63,022 nucleotides of DNA. Source: DTBU01 sp964568845. GTDB lineage: Archaea > Thermoproteota > CALKCG01 > B24. A model generated the notes under the pieces. The model saw only the letters and a program-made list of their open reading frames with translations, ran no database searches and was not told the origin of the DNA. This document shows positions 1-7,587 of this stretch, one piece after another (position 1 is the first letter of the stretch; each line of letters opens with the position of its first letter). The position numbers and the translations under genes are program-made. The stretch is taken from positions 1 through 63,022 of the forward strand of contig CAZMSC010000007.1 in assembly GCA_964568845.1 (NCBI GenBank), in the 5' to 3' direction.

Positions 1-98
1 TTGAAGTCGTTTTAACGGATACGATCATGAGCGACTTGACTAAGCAAACAGCCCTCGCTAGGGAAACTCTTAAAGCGGCTTTGAGGTCTCATATGTAG
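1..98 (+). CDS. cofD: CofD (2-phospho-L-lactate transferase), C-terminal end only
   Basis: Partial gene cut by the window edge. The reading frame that begins at base 3 gives 31 residues and stops at TAG 96-98. The residues include TDTIMSDL followed by a helix with LARETLK, which matches the usual C-terminus of CofD, the enzyme that transfers a phospholactyl-type group to the deazaflavin Fo in coenzyme F420 synthesis. The next gene starts 4 bases later and encodes CofC, the enzyme that makes the activated substrate for CofD, and this pairing is the main support. Only the tail is visible, so the assignment rests on a short motif plus context. Confidence 0.6.
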   Translation, partial: EVVLTDTIMSDLTKQTALARETLKAALRSHM

Positions 99-102
99 AC
101 TG

Positions 103-783
103 TTGAAGCGGATAGTCTATGCTGTAATACCGGTGAAAGACCCATGTGAAAGCAAGACGAGACTGTCTAGTATTTTGAACCCTGAGTCTAGGAAGAGGCT
201 GACGTTGCTTATGCTTGAAGATGTGATCTCAACTTTGAAACTCTCTAAAACGTTAACTGGAATAGTCGTCGTAAGCTCTAGTCCAGAGGTTTTAGATTTG
301 GGGAGAAGCTTAGGCTGTGAAACCGTTAGAGAAGAGGCTGGAGGCGTTGGACTCAACAAGGCTGTGGAATTGGGAGTGGAGTATGCTGGGAAACTCGGAG
401 CAGAAGCCGTACTGATACTGCCGGCGGATATACCTATGATAAACCCTGAAGACGTCGAAGGGCTACTTTTGATGGGTTTTAATTTGGAAAAACCCTACGT
501 AGTTGTATCTCCGTCTAAGGATGGAGGGACAAACGCTTTAATGCTAAGTCTCCCTACTCCGATAAACTTCAGGTTTGGACCTGATAGCTATAGGCTACAT
601 CTATACGAGGCAGAGAAAACAAGGTCTAATATAGCTGTCTTCCACTCTAGGAGGATGGTGCTGGACGTAGATAATGAGAAAGACGTCCTCCTCTTTTTAA
701 GATATGGGAGAGGTAGAAAATCTTGGACTTATTTAAAGGAGACGTTTAGAGCATCGTGTTGTCGGCTCCCTGTTAGACGTTAA
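103..783 (+). CDS. cofC: CofC, 2-phospho-L-lactate guanylyltransferase
   Basis: Makes the GDP-activated lactyl (or enolpyruvyl/glyceryl) phosphate donor used by CofD in coenzyme F420 synthesis. The 226-residue protein has the nucleotidyltransferase start AVIPVKDPCESKTRLS (residues 7-22), an internal LILPADIPM metal/nucleotide segment near residue 105, and the CofC signature RFGPDSYRLHLYEAE. Length is slightly above the usual 200-215 because of a basic tail ending near LPVRR. The start is TTG at 103, 4 bases after the cofD stop, so the two are almost certainly one transcript. Confidence 0.88.
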   Translation: MKRIVYAVIPVKDPCESKTRLSSILNPESRKRLTLLMLEDVISTLKLSKTLTGIVVVSSSPEVLDLGRSLGCETVREEAGGVGLNKAVELGVEYAGKLGAEAVLILPADIPMINPEDVEGLLLMGFNLEKPYVVVSPSKDGGTNALMLSLPTPINFRFGPDSYRLHLYEAEKTRSNIAVFHSRRMVLDVDNEKDVLLFLRYGRGRKSWTYLKETFRASCCRLPVRR

Positions 784-793
784 CGTTCTAGTT

Positions 794-1408
794 TCAAGCC
801 TTTCTAGCAGAGGTAAACCTTCGGCTGAGGATGGGTAGAAGCCTCCCATATATCAGTTGAGCTGGGAGGAAGGCGATTAAGACTTGAGACGCATTGTACA
901 CTCCCGTGAGAGCCAGTATGTAGGCCGCGTTTGAAGTAAACCAATCTATCGTAGGCTGGGGGAATGGAAGTTTAGGTACTATTAGAAGAATGAAGGCTAG
1001 GTTTGGGAAAGTCATTAGAACAACTCTTAAAACTACAGCAGAACATACGGCGAGCTTCCACCGCTTCTCTTCGATTAAAGCCAGTCCGGCTAATGTCGAC
1101 GCTATGCCCAATCCCTTCATAATGGGTCCGAAGAAGGGTATGCCTGTACAACTCATTATAAGCACGCTAAAGCTATCTATGTTTATCGATAGTCCTAATA
1201 CTACTAAGACCGTTGAGAGCAGTGCGGGTTTGAGTCCAACCGCTAAGTATAGGAGGTATATGACTATTTCAGCGGGGTCGTAGAGTAGGTAGTTTAAAGG
1301 TGGAAACGGTAGGAAGTGGCTTACGCCTGTAAGTTCAATAAAATATGCTAGAGCTCCGAATACTGTTGAAAGCGCTACAACACCGCTGGCGCTCTTTAAA
1401 CGGCTCAC
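794..1408 (-). CDS. ECF-type transporter S component-like membrane protein
   Basis: A 204-residue hydrophobic protein with about five or six membrane segments. The segment around YDPAEIVIYLLYLAVGLKPA, followed by LLSTVLVVLGLS and a FFGPIMKGLGIAST stretch, resembles substrate-binding (S) components of energy-coupling-factor vitamin transporters. No ATPase or T component lies beside it, so it would have to use a shared module. The start is GTG at 1408. A TATA-like element near 1434-1440 puts transcription start close to the codon, so the message is probably leaderless. The promoter carries a strong repeated palindrome (1442-1481). The substrate cannot be read from the sequence. Confidence 0.55.
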   Translation of the reverse strand: MSRLKSASGVVALSTVFGALAYFIELTGVSHFLPFPPLNYLLYDPAEIVIYLLYLAVGLKPALLSTVLVVLGLSINIDSFSVLIMSCTGIPFFGPIMKGLGIASTLAGLALIEEKRWKLAVCSAVVLRVVLMTFPNLAFILLIVPKLPFPQPTIDWFTSNAAYILALTGVYNASQVLIAFLPAQLIYGRLLPILSRRFTSARKA

Positions 1409-1441
1409 AAGGTCTTCTTTTTAGAAGGACTGACTTATATT

Positions 1442-1481
1442 TTTTACTCAAAATTTAAATTTTACTCAATTTTGAGTAAAA
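1442..1481. promoter_or_regulatory. Palindromic operator in the ECF component promoter
   Basis: The half-site TTTTACTCAA occurs at 1442-1451 and again at 1460-1469, and its exact reverse complement TTGAGTAAAA occurs at 1472-1481. The last two make a 22-base inverted repeat with a 2-base centre. All three lie directly upstream of the TATA-like element (about 1434-1440) of the minus-strand gene starting at 1408, and about 120 bases from the plus-strand gene at 1601. Position and symmetry fit binding of a dimeric regulator. The regulator and ligand are unknown. Confidence 0.6.
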
Positions 1482-1600
1482 TTCTGCCACGGCTTAAGAA
1501 GCCATACACCTCTCCCAGTGTCTTTTATGACTTAAAACTATCATTATAATCATCCAACTAATTATTTCATAAAAATAGTTAACAACATTTTAATTCATAA

Positions 1601-2320
1601 ATGATAAGTCTTAGGCTGATGCAAAAAGACTGGATTAAAACTGGGATTAAAGGCTTAGACGAACTTTTACAAGGTGGAGTCGTAGAGGGGTCGACTGTTG
1701 CCCTCGTGGGTCCTGTTGGAACGTTGAAGTCTTATATCGGCTATCAATTCCTCTGCGAAGGTTTGAGGAGGAATGAGAAATGCGTATGTATAAATACAAA
1801 CCAAGATTTAGATACTTTAGACTTCCAGATGAGGGTGAACTTCAACTATAATATGAAACAATACGTAAATATAGGGTTGTTGAGGTTTGTATATTATTCC
1901 CCCTTCCTCATAGAGTATCATCCTCCTCCATTGGGAGAACTGCCTACAAGGCCTTCAGACGCCGGAACTATTAGAGATACTATTCAGAAGATAGAAGACG
2001 ATGTTACTAGAATACTCATATGTACCTTATCTCAGTTCTTCACCATAATAGGGGATGAGCGTCTAGTCATAGACCTAGTTTATAGATTAAAGGCTAAGGC
2101 TAAGCGAAATCGCGGTGTAGCGGTTTTCATCCTCGACAGTGGTGTTCAAAGTAGAAATGTTGAAGAAAACGTGAAATCCATCTGCGACTACGTCTTAGAA
2201 ACTAAAGAGGATCAAACATTGAGGAAAATAAGAATAGTTAAAGCTTTAACAAAGCATAATTTAGAGTGGCATAAACTCAACTTGACGAGCGAAGGCGTAC
2301 AGGTTGAACCGTTATTTTAA
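1601..2320 (+). CDS. KaiC/RadA-superfamily protein with degenerate ATPase motifs
   Basis: A single KaiC-like domain of 239 residues. The opening WIKTGIKGLDELLQGGVVEG (residues 11-30) is the classic start of archaeal KaiC-like proteins. The P-loop at residues 37-44 reads GPVGTLKS, with Leu where the second invariant Gly should be. The predicted Walker B strand (about 137-143) reads RILICTLS, with Cys where the metal-binding Asp is expected. Nucleotide hydrolysis is therefore doubtful and a binding or regulatory role is more likely; this is inference. The start is ATG at 1601, with an AT-rich TATA-like stretch near 1565-1575 suggesting leaderless transcription. ATG 1619 is an alternative. No partner gene is adjacent. 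Confidence 0.7.
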   Translation: MISLRLMQKDWIKTGIKGLDELLQGGVVEGSTVALVGPVGTLKSYIGYQFLCEGLRRNEKCVCINTNQDLDTLDFQMRVNFNYNMKQYVNIGLLRFVYYSPFLIEYHPPPLGELPTRPSDAGTIRDTIQKIEDDVTRILICTLSQFFTIIGDERLVIDLVYRLKAKAKRNRGVAVFILDSGVQSRNVEENVKSICDYVLETKEDQTLRKIRIVKALTKHNLEWHKLNLTSEGVQVEPLF

Positions 2321-2372
2321 CGTGCAACAATAAAGCTCTTTTTTATTTTTGACTTGAATGATTTACAGAGTT

Positions 2373-2528
2373 TTAGCCATAGATTTTTTCCATACATCCC
2401 CCAGACCCGCCTGTACAGCCTCTGCAATATTCATTCACACAGCATTCGCCACTTGGACGGCAAGAAGGATCTATGCAAGTTCTCCATTTAAAATTTAAAA
2501 AATTGCTATCAGAAAGACATTCATAGTA
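2373..2528 (-). pseudogene. Cysteine-rich open frame without a start codon, possible gene remnant
   Basis: A 51-codon frame open on the minus strand between stop codons. It encodes eight Cys residues in an ordered pattern: C near the start, then CIDPSC, GECC, YCRGC and GGC before a MEKIYG tail. No ATG, GTG or TTG lies upstream of the cysteines in this frame. It sits between the KaiC-like gene and a tRNA-Arg. The composition looks like a metal-binding or disulfide-rich domain, but without a start it is either a decayed gene end, a frameshifted gene or chance. Confidence 0.3.
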
Positions 2529-2569
2529 TTAAAATTGCAATTTAAAAGAGGTTTACATTCAAAAGGGAG

Positions 2570-2645
2570 TGGACCCGGCGGGATTCGAACCCGCGATCTT
2601 GGGCTCCGAAGGCCCATGTCCTGATCCGGGCTAGACGACGGGTCC
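2570..2645 (-). tRNA. tRNA-Arg (anticodon UCG)
   Basis: Minus-strand cloverleaf. The acceptor arm GGACCCG pairs perfectly with CGGGUCC, followed by discriminator A. The D arm opens with GUCU. The anticodon stem UGGGC/GCCCA encloses the loop CUUCGGA, giving anticodon UCG (reads CGA-type Arg codons). The T arm contains GCGGGTTCGAATCCCGC. Length is 76 bases, there is no intron and the CCA is not encoded. It is the only tRNA I could find in the window. Confidence 0.95.
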
Positions 2646-2673
2646 TACAAAATAGTATTTAGAAGGGGATTAG

Positions 2674-3948
2674 TTAAGTATTATCTGACTCCAAGGCCTC
2701 AGGTATAACATGCGTGCCTTCTGGAACTGCGAGCACCTCGGCACCTCTACTTGTCAAGGAGAACGCTATTTCTAAGGCTTCTTCAGGGCTTGAAGCTGGT
2801 ATTAACATCATGTTTTCAAGTTCTTGAGCCGTTACACCTTTTGCATAGACGACTATACGACTTTTCGCGAGTATTCTAGCCATTACCTGCGCCTCCCACT
2901 GGTCTCTGATAGGTTCATGCTCCTTTATATGTCTAAGTAAAGCTGTTGGGTCTTTAAACTTTGAAACGAGCTGGTAGAAGTGCTCATGTGCCACTCCATC
3001 TCTGCATTCGGCTAAAAGCACGATCACACCGTTATTCTTTACTAGAAGCTCACCAACAGCCATGCCTTTAACGGCCTGGTATAGGTTTCTATCAGCTGGG
3101 TAGCCTCCACCGCTAACCACAACTATGTCTGCTTTTCTCTCAACCTTGACCTTTACGAAGCGTTCTAGAAACTCTACGGCAGACCTGTGAGTTTTTATAG
3201 GATCGCCTGAGAAGCACTTTGAAATCCCCCCTTCGAAGCCTAAGACAACGTTTACAACGGCGTCGAGCTCAGACATGGAAGAGGCTTCGCAAATATCCCT
3301 GTAGATTATATTTCTATCTAAAACTCCAAGCCTAGAACCGGGGTGGTTTATCATGGCGTAGGAGTGGTTTCTGTAGATTGTTTCAACGCCTGAAACCCCT
3401 GGAAGAATGATCTTCCCACCTCCACTGTATCCTGCGAAGAAGTGGGGTTCCACTGTACCACAGCCAACCCGTAAATCGGCCTCGAAAAGCCTACTGTTAA
3501 CCCATAGGGGGGTGCCCCAAGACGTCTCACCTAGATATGTCAGCTCATCTACCTTTGAAGCGTCGTGATTTACGACTTCAGCCTCTTCAAAGACTCTCCC
3601 ACTTAGAAGCTCTTCAAGCTGTTTTTGAGACGCTGGCGCATGTAATCCATTTGCCACGAGAACTGTAAATTCTCTAAACCCTTCTCCTTTGAGCTTTCGA
3701 ATGAGTGGGGGTAGAACCCTACTTAGCGGGGTGGCCCTAGTATAATCTGTAACTATGAGCAGAGCCTTAGAGCCTTTCTTTATAAATGGTGTCACCGGGT
3801 TTTCTAGGCTTCTTAAAACTTCATATTCTCCATCCGCGGAGGATGAGGGCCTAGACGTCTTTAAAACACTTATGAGGCTTCTATCCGGTAGTTCAAGTTC
3901 AACGTGTTCTTCACCGTATAGGAAACCGACCTTCAAACACCTCGCCAC
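2674..3948 (-). CDS. larA: LarA-like nickel-dependent lactate racemase family protein
   Basis: A 424-residue member of the LarA family, whose founding enzyme interconverts D- and L-lactate using a nickel-pincer nucleotide; relatives act on other 2-hydroxy acids. Visible landmarks are VTDYTRATP near residue 67, ANGLHAPAS near 98 with the early His, and EPHFFAGYSGGGK near 166-178 containing the Lys that carries the pincer cofactor in LarA. The C-terminal half keeps the SGGGYPADRNLYQAVKGM block. Substrate specificity cannot be decided. No larB, larC or larE cofactor genes are in the window. The gene is transcribed away from the flavoenzyme pair at 4050. Confidence 0.8.
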   Translation of the reverse strand: MARCLKVGFLYGEEHVELELPDRSLISVLKTSRPSSSADGEYEVLRSLENPVTPFIKKGSKALLIVTDYTRATPLSRVLPPLIRKLKGEGFREFTVLVANGLHAPASQKQLEELLSGRVFEEAEVVNHDASKVDELTYLGETSWGTPLWVNSRLFEADLRVGCGTVEPHFFAGYSGGGKIILPGVSGVETIYRNHSYAMINHPGSRLGVLDRNIIYRDICEASSMSELDAVVNVVLGFEGGISKCFSGDPIKTHRSAVEFLERFVKVKVERKADIVVVSGGGYPADRNLYQAVKGMAVGELLVKNNGVIVLLAECRDGVAHEHFYQLVSKFKDPTALLRHIKEHEPIRDQWEAQVMARILAKSRIVVYAKGVTAQELENMMLIPASSPEEALEIAFSLTSRGAEVLAVPEGTHVIPEALESDNT

Positions 3949-4049
3949 ACATTTAAAAGTTCAGGGTCTATTTAAACATCTCCATACGCTTAAATTGTGT
4001 GAAGACTTATCTAGTATAATTGTTCAGTTGATACTGGAGGTGTTTCCTT

Positions 4050-4565
4050 TTGGATGTTTTTGAAGCGATTAAAAAGAGGAGGAGTATTAGACGTTATAAG
4101 AGGGATGCTAAGATTCCGGAAGAGCATCTCCTAAAGATTCTTGAAGCAGCTAGATTGGCGCCCTCCGCTGGCAACCGTCAACCTTGGAGGTTTGTAGTTG
4201 TCAAAGACCCTGAGGTTAAACGTAAACTTGCGGAGGCGTGTAACAATCAAACCTTTATAGCAGATGCGCAGGTGGCTATCACAGCGATTGGAGATCCATC
4301 GGCCTCACGGTGGTTTGCTCAAGATCCCATGATAGCCGTTGAACACATGGTTTTAGAGGCTACAGAGCTCGGTTATGGAACATGTTGGATAGGCGCATTC
4401 AATGAAGATGCTGTTAAGAGGGTTTTAAACATACCTTCCGAGCTTAAAGTCATATGCGTAATTCCAATAGGCGTTCCAGACGAAGAACCACCGGCTAGAC
4501 CTAGGAAAGCGGTTGAAGAGGTATTCCACCTCGATAAGTATGGAAGCCCGTATAGGGTTAAATAA
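4050..4565 (+). CDS. Nitroreductase family FMN-dependent oxidoreductase
   Basis: A 171-residue nitroreductase-fold flavoprotein. The N-terminal AIKKRRSIRRYK binds FMN phosphate, LAPSAGNRQPWRFVVV (residues 36-51) is the classic FMN-contacting segment, and GYGTCWIGAFNE near 108-119 is the third flavin motif. The start is TTG 4050, placed by the GGAGGTG Shine-Dalgarno at 4036-4042. The next gene begins immediately after its stop codon and encodes a flavin reductase-like protein, so the two are probably co-translated. The substrate is unknown. Confidence 0.85.
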   Translation: MDVFEAIKKRRSIRRYKRDAKIPEEHLLKILEAARLAPSAGNRQPWRFVVVKDPEVKRKLAEACNNQTFIADAQVAITAIGDPSASRWFAQDPMIAVEHMVLEATELGYGTCWIGAFNEDAVKRVLNIPSELKVICVIPIGVPDEEPPARPRKAVEEVFHLDKYGSPYRVK

Positions 4566-5087
4566 GTGATGGAGATGAATGTAATATTGGAAAGCCTCGA
4601 CAAGTATATGCCCACCACTTACAACGCCATGAAGAAGACCGGTTTACTGTTGGGTTCAGCTGGATCTAATGGAAAGCCAAACCTTATGACGATAGGATGG
4701 GGGTTGATTGGGATAATATGGGCTAAACCGGTCTTCCTAGCGGCCGTCAGGATAACTAGGTATACGCATAGGCTTTTAGAGGAGAGCGGCGAATTCACAG
4801 TGAACGTTCCCACTGAAGATATGGATGAGGCGTGTAGGATTTGTGGAACAACATCTGGTAGGGAGGTTGACAAGTTTAAGGAGACTGGTTTAAAGTGGAA
4901 GCGCGGTGAATTCGTCAAAGCACCAGTTGTAGAAGGATGCCCTGTAGTTTATGAGTGTAGAGTCCTCTACAAGGATTCCGTTAAACTTCAAACGCTACCT
5001 GAAGACCTAGTTGAGAACATATATCCAAGGAGAGACTGGCACATCCTATACTATGGGGAGATCCTTAAAGTGCATGGGAAAGTTTGA
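4566..5087 (+). CDS. Flavin reductase-like domain protein (FMN-binding split barrel)
   Basis: A 173-residue flavin reductase-like protein. Residues near 20-55, with TGLLLGSAGSNGKPN and a conserved TIGWG, followed by KPVFLAAVRITRYTH, form the FMN-binding split-barrel core. Such proteins bind FMN and reduce it, or act as flavin-dependent oxidoreductases. The frame opens with GTG directly after the upstream TAA and an ATG follows one codon later; either may be used. It forms a two-gene unit with the nitroreductase. Confidence 0.82.
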   Translation: MMEMNVILESLDKYMPTTYNAMKKTGLLLGSAGSNGKPNLMTIGWGLIGIIWAKPVFLAAVRITRYTHRLLEESGEFTVNVPTEDMDEACRICGTTSGREVDKFKETGLKWKRGEFVKAPVVEGCPVVYECRVLYKDSVKLQTLPEDLVENIYPRRDWHILYYGEILKVHGKV

Positions 5088-5150
5088 GTAACAGCTCCCA
5101 AATTTTATTTTTAATAATGTTTTAGCCCCTCTCATGTATGTTTTATGGGT

Positions 5151-5167
5151 TTAAAGGGCGCCTTTAA
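5151..5167. repeat. Inverted repeat upstream of the L7Ae operon
   Basis: TTAAAGG and CCTTTAA flank a 3-base centre (GCG). It lies about 90 bases before the L7Ae start in the 169-base gap after the flavin reductase gene. It could be a terminator stem for the upstream pair or an operator. The rest of the gap holds nothing I recognise apart from a Shine-Dalgarno (AGGTGAGG) just before 5257. Confidence 0.35.
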
Positions 5168-5256
5168 GCCGGGTTGGAGGAACAGCCTCAAGGATTTAAA
5201 GGCGTAACGCTTTTTAAGGAGAGAGTAATGTGTGTATGTGCTAAAGGTGAGGCTAA

Positions 5257-5646
5257 GTGTCGGCTAAAAAACCGTTTTACGTAAGATTTAATGTGCCTAA
5301 GGAGCTGGCGGATGCAGCCTATGAGACGATATCCATGGTTAAAGATACTGGTAAAATTAGACGGGGGGTAAATGAAGTCACAAAGTCTGTAGATAGAGGT
5401 GTTGCTAAGCTGGTGGTCATAGCTGAGGATGTGGATCCGCCTGAAATCGTAGCGCACCTCCCCCTCTTATGTGAGGAGAGGAAAGTCCCATACATTTACG
5501 TGCCGTCTAAAAGGCAGCTCGGCATAGCTAGCGGCATTGAGGTGGCTGCGTCTTCGATAGCTGTAGTAGACCCGGGAGAAGCGAAGGGAGTGTTTGAGGA
5601 GCTTATCTCTAAGATTGAAGCTCTTAGAAAAGGTGGAAGTCGATGA
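5257..5646 (+). CDS. rpl7ae: Ribosomal protein L7Ae (K-turn binding protein)
   Basis: A 129-residue L7Ae, which binds K-turn RNA in the large ribosomal subunit and also serves in box C/D and H/ACA guide RNPs and archaeal RNase P. Diagnostic segments are RRGVNEVTKSVDRG (residues 36-49), VIAEDVDPPEIVAHLP and PYIYVPSKRQLGIA. The start is GTG 5257 with the Shine-Dalgarno AGGTGAGG just upstream. The stop overlaps the S28e start in an ATGA, giving translational coupling. Confidence 0.96.
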   Translation: MSAKKPFYVRFNVPKELADAAYETISMVKDTGKIRRGVNEVTKSVDRGVAKLVVIAEDVDPPEIVAHLPLLCEERKVPYIYVPSKRQLGIASGIEVAASSIAVVDPGEAKGVFEELISKIEALRKGGSR

Positions 5647-5864
5647 GCTCTAAGAGACCTAGAGAAGAGGAGCCTAGCCCAGCCGAGGTTATTCAAATAA
5701 TAGAGCGGACCGGTGTTACAGGTGAAATAGAGCTTGTTAGAGTCAGGATTCTAGCTGGACGTGAGAAGGGTAGGGTGATATCTAGAAACGTTAAAGGACC
5801 TGTTAAAGTGGGCGATGTGGTTCTTCTTAAAGAGACTGAGAGAGAGGCTAAACGTATAAGGTAG
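5643..5864 (+). CDS. rps28e: Ribosomal protein S28e
   Basis: A 73-residue S28e of the small ribosomal subunit. The core VIQIIERTGVTGEIELVRVR and the ending KETEREAKRIR match the family well. It overlaps the L7Ae stop by four bases and is followed 19 bases later by L24e, the standard archaeal order L7Ae-S28e-L24e. Confidence 0.96.
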   Translation: MSSKRPREEEPSPAEVIQIIERTGVTGEIELVRVRILAGREKGRVISRNVKGPVKVGDVVLLKETEREAKRIR

Positions 5865-5883
5865 TTGCAGAGGGAAATAAGTT

Positions 5884-6081
5884 ATGCTGTCTAGAGCTAG
5901 AAAATGCTCCTTCTGCGGCTCGGAAATACCCGTCGGATCGGGGCTTATGTACGTTAAACGAGACGGTACCATACTCTGGTTCTGTTCGAGAAAATGTAGG
6001 GTTAGTATGTTGGAGTTTCACAGAGACCCTAGAAAGCTCAAGTGGACGGAATATCACGGGAAGAGGGAGAGGGGAAGTTAA
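5884..6081 (+). CDS. rpl24e: Ribosomal protein L24e
   Basis: A 65-residue zinc-ribbon protein of the large subunit. It has CSFCG near residue 8 and FCSRKCR near 33, the four Cys that bind zinc, followed by the RDPRKLKWTE signature. It is part of the ribosomal operon. Confidence 0.95.
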   Translation: MLSRARKCSFCGSEIPVGSGLMYVKRDGTILWFCSRKCRVSMLEFHRDPRKLKWTEYHGKRERGS

Positions 6082-6116
6082 GCTTATATTCAAATCACTA
6101 AAAGGTGGTGCCCTCT

Positions 6117-6704
6117 ATGAGGATAGTCGTTTTAGCTGTTCCGGGAGGAGGTAAAACCACTATAATGCGTTACGTTCAGATGAAGAAGCCTGACGTAACT
6201 ATTGTCAATTTTGGAGACTACATGTTTAAAGTTGCCCAAGAGCTCTACGGTGTTAAAGATAGGGATGAAATGCGTAAGAAGCTACCGCCTGAAGATTACG
6301 TTAAGCTTCAGGAGATTGCTGCTAGGGAAATATCCAACATACCCGGAGACGTTTTGATAGATACCCATGCATCTATAAAGATGGGGGGAGGCTATTATCC
6401 CGGATTGCCAGATGACGTAGTCAAACTGATGAAGCCGCACTACCTAATACTATTCGAATTCAACCCCGACGTCGTACTGTCTAGACGTATAAAAGACATA
6501 GGAGGCGTTAGAACAGGTAGAGACATGGAGGCTCCTGAAGAGATCGAACAGCAACAGCAAGTAAACAGGCTATTCGCAGCGGCTGCTGCAAACGCGGCTA
6601 GAGCCGTTTTACGCATAGTCAACCTACGCTTCCCCGAGAAACACCCATATGAGCACGCCGAAGTGGGAGCTGAAGAAATTCTGAAAATCCTTAGAACAGA
6701 GTAA
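6117..6704 (+). CDS. adkA: Archaeal adenylate kinase (AdkA)
   Basis: Interconverts ATP+AMP and two ADP. The P-loop near the N-terminus is VPGGGKTT, VNFGDYMF and the DTHASIKMGGGYYPGLP segment are typical of archaeal AdkA, and the C-terminal KHPYEHAEVGAEEIL is also typical. Length is 196 residues from ATG 6117. An upstream GTG at 6105 overlaps the Shine-Dalgarno AAAGGTGG (6101-6108), so 6117 is preferred. In many archaea the gene after L24e is ndk; here adkA occupies that place. Confidence 0.92.
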   Translation: MRIVVLAVPGGGKTTIMRYVQMKKPDVTIVNFGDYMFKVAQELYGVKDRDEMRKKLPPEDYVKLQEIAAREISNIPGDVLIDTHASIKMGGGYYPGLPDDVVKLMKPHYLILFEFNPDVVLSRRIKDIGGVRTGRDMEAPEEIEQQQQVNRLFAAAAANAARAVLRIVNLRFPEKHPYEHAEVGAEEILKILRTE

Positions 6705-6885
6705 GCCATCTACGGCTTTACCAATGGACTTCCAGCGTTTAGAGTAGACCCCGCACTGCTCAACTCCTAGTTTGAGAGGTTCACAAGCCCAGTTAATGCA
6801 TAGACTATGCTAATGCGTAGGTTTAGGTTTTACTTCAGATTGGACTTTACTCAGGTATTTAAACTCCCTACGCTTCACTTAAGCA

Positions 6886-7356
6886 ATGTTTTATGCACCC
6901 CCTCCATTGGGTGGGCAATCCTTTTATAAAACCCTACGGATAAAGCTTAAAAGTCTACATGCTCAATTTAACGTTATGGCTATATTCCTTAGAATACTTC
7001 GGGAAGATTGGGCTCGTAGAGTTTTCGAAAATGGAACATACTATACTTCGCTTAGGAGAAAATGGGAGAAGGGTTTAGAATGCCTCTTCATAATGAAGAC
7101 AGATTTCGGGGACTCAGTGGTGGGCTACGGTATAATAGAAGATTATAAGACTAGGGAGGAGTGGCTTAAAAATGGAGGGGAGAACTTCACAGAGCATCCT
7201 TGGAAAACCGTCCTAATATTCGGGAAAACCGTGAAATTTCAAAACCCAGTCCCCATAAAAGAACTTCAACTCGACAAACGTTTGAGAGGCAAATATTTAC
7301 ATGGGCTGAAAGTGGATAGACTCTTAGTGAATAAGATACTTAACTTGTCAAGTTGA
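6886..7356 (+). CDS. Hypothetical protein, possibly a small PUA/EVE-like fold
   Basis: 156 residues with no confident family. The central part (FLRILREDWARRVFENG, then GYGIIEDYK and VLIFGKTVKF, ending KVDRLLVNKIL) has the layout of small PUA- or EVE-like RNA-binding proteins, but this is a fold-level guess. A TATA box (TATTTAAA, 6856-6863) lies about 26 bases before ATG 6886 and supports a leaderless message from that codon. ATG 6976 would remove a proline-rich odd N-terminus. The preceding gap 6705-6885 contains only a short palindrome, GCATAG-A-CTATGC at 6798-6810. Confidence 0.45.
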   Translation: MFYAPPPLGGQSFYKTLRIKLKSLHAQFNVMAIFLRILREDWARRVFENGTYYTSLRRKWEKGLECLFIMKTDFGDSVVGYGIIEDYKTREEWLKNGGENFTEHPWKTVLIFGKTVKFQNPVPIKELQLDKRLRGKYLHGLKVDRLLVNKILNLSS

Positions 7357-7587
7357 CGTTGATAGAAATTTTAAAAGATTTATTACTACGTCAATCATTT
7401 AGACATATGAAAGTCGTTTGAGGAATTTTAGATTTTAAAGAAATATGCCTATGTTGAAAACATTTACACTGCGTTGGATCACTGGTTCAAATAGCATAGA
7501 CCAAGCCTATATAAAAATACGCCCTCTTGCATTGCTGACAGCAAAAGTTTTATAAATTATCTAGGGATATTAAGAGTCGGTGAAAGA

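Noticed and set aside
5168..5256. K-turn in the L7Ae leader for autoregulation
   Set aside because: No convincing pair of sheared G-A steps with a 3-base bulge could be placed in the leader.
6105..6116. GTG 6105 as adkA start
   Set aside because: It overlaps the Shine-Dalgarno, and family proteins begin at the strand encoded from ATG 6117.
6798..6810. Short palindrome GCATAG-A-CTATGC as operator
   Set aside because: Too short, and not placed at a clear promoter element; kept only as a note in the neighbouring gene entry.
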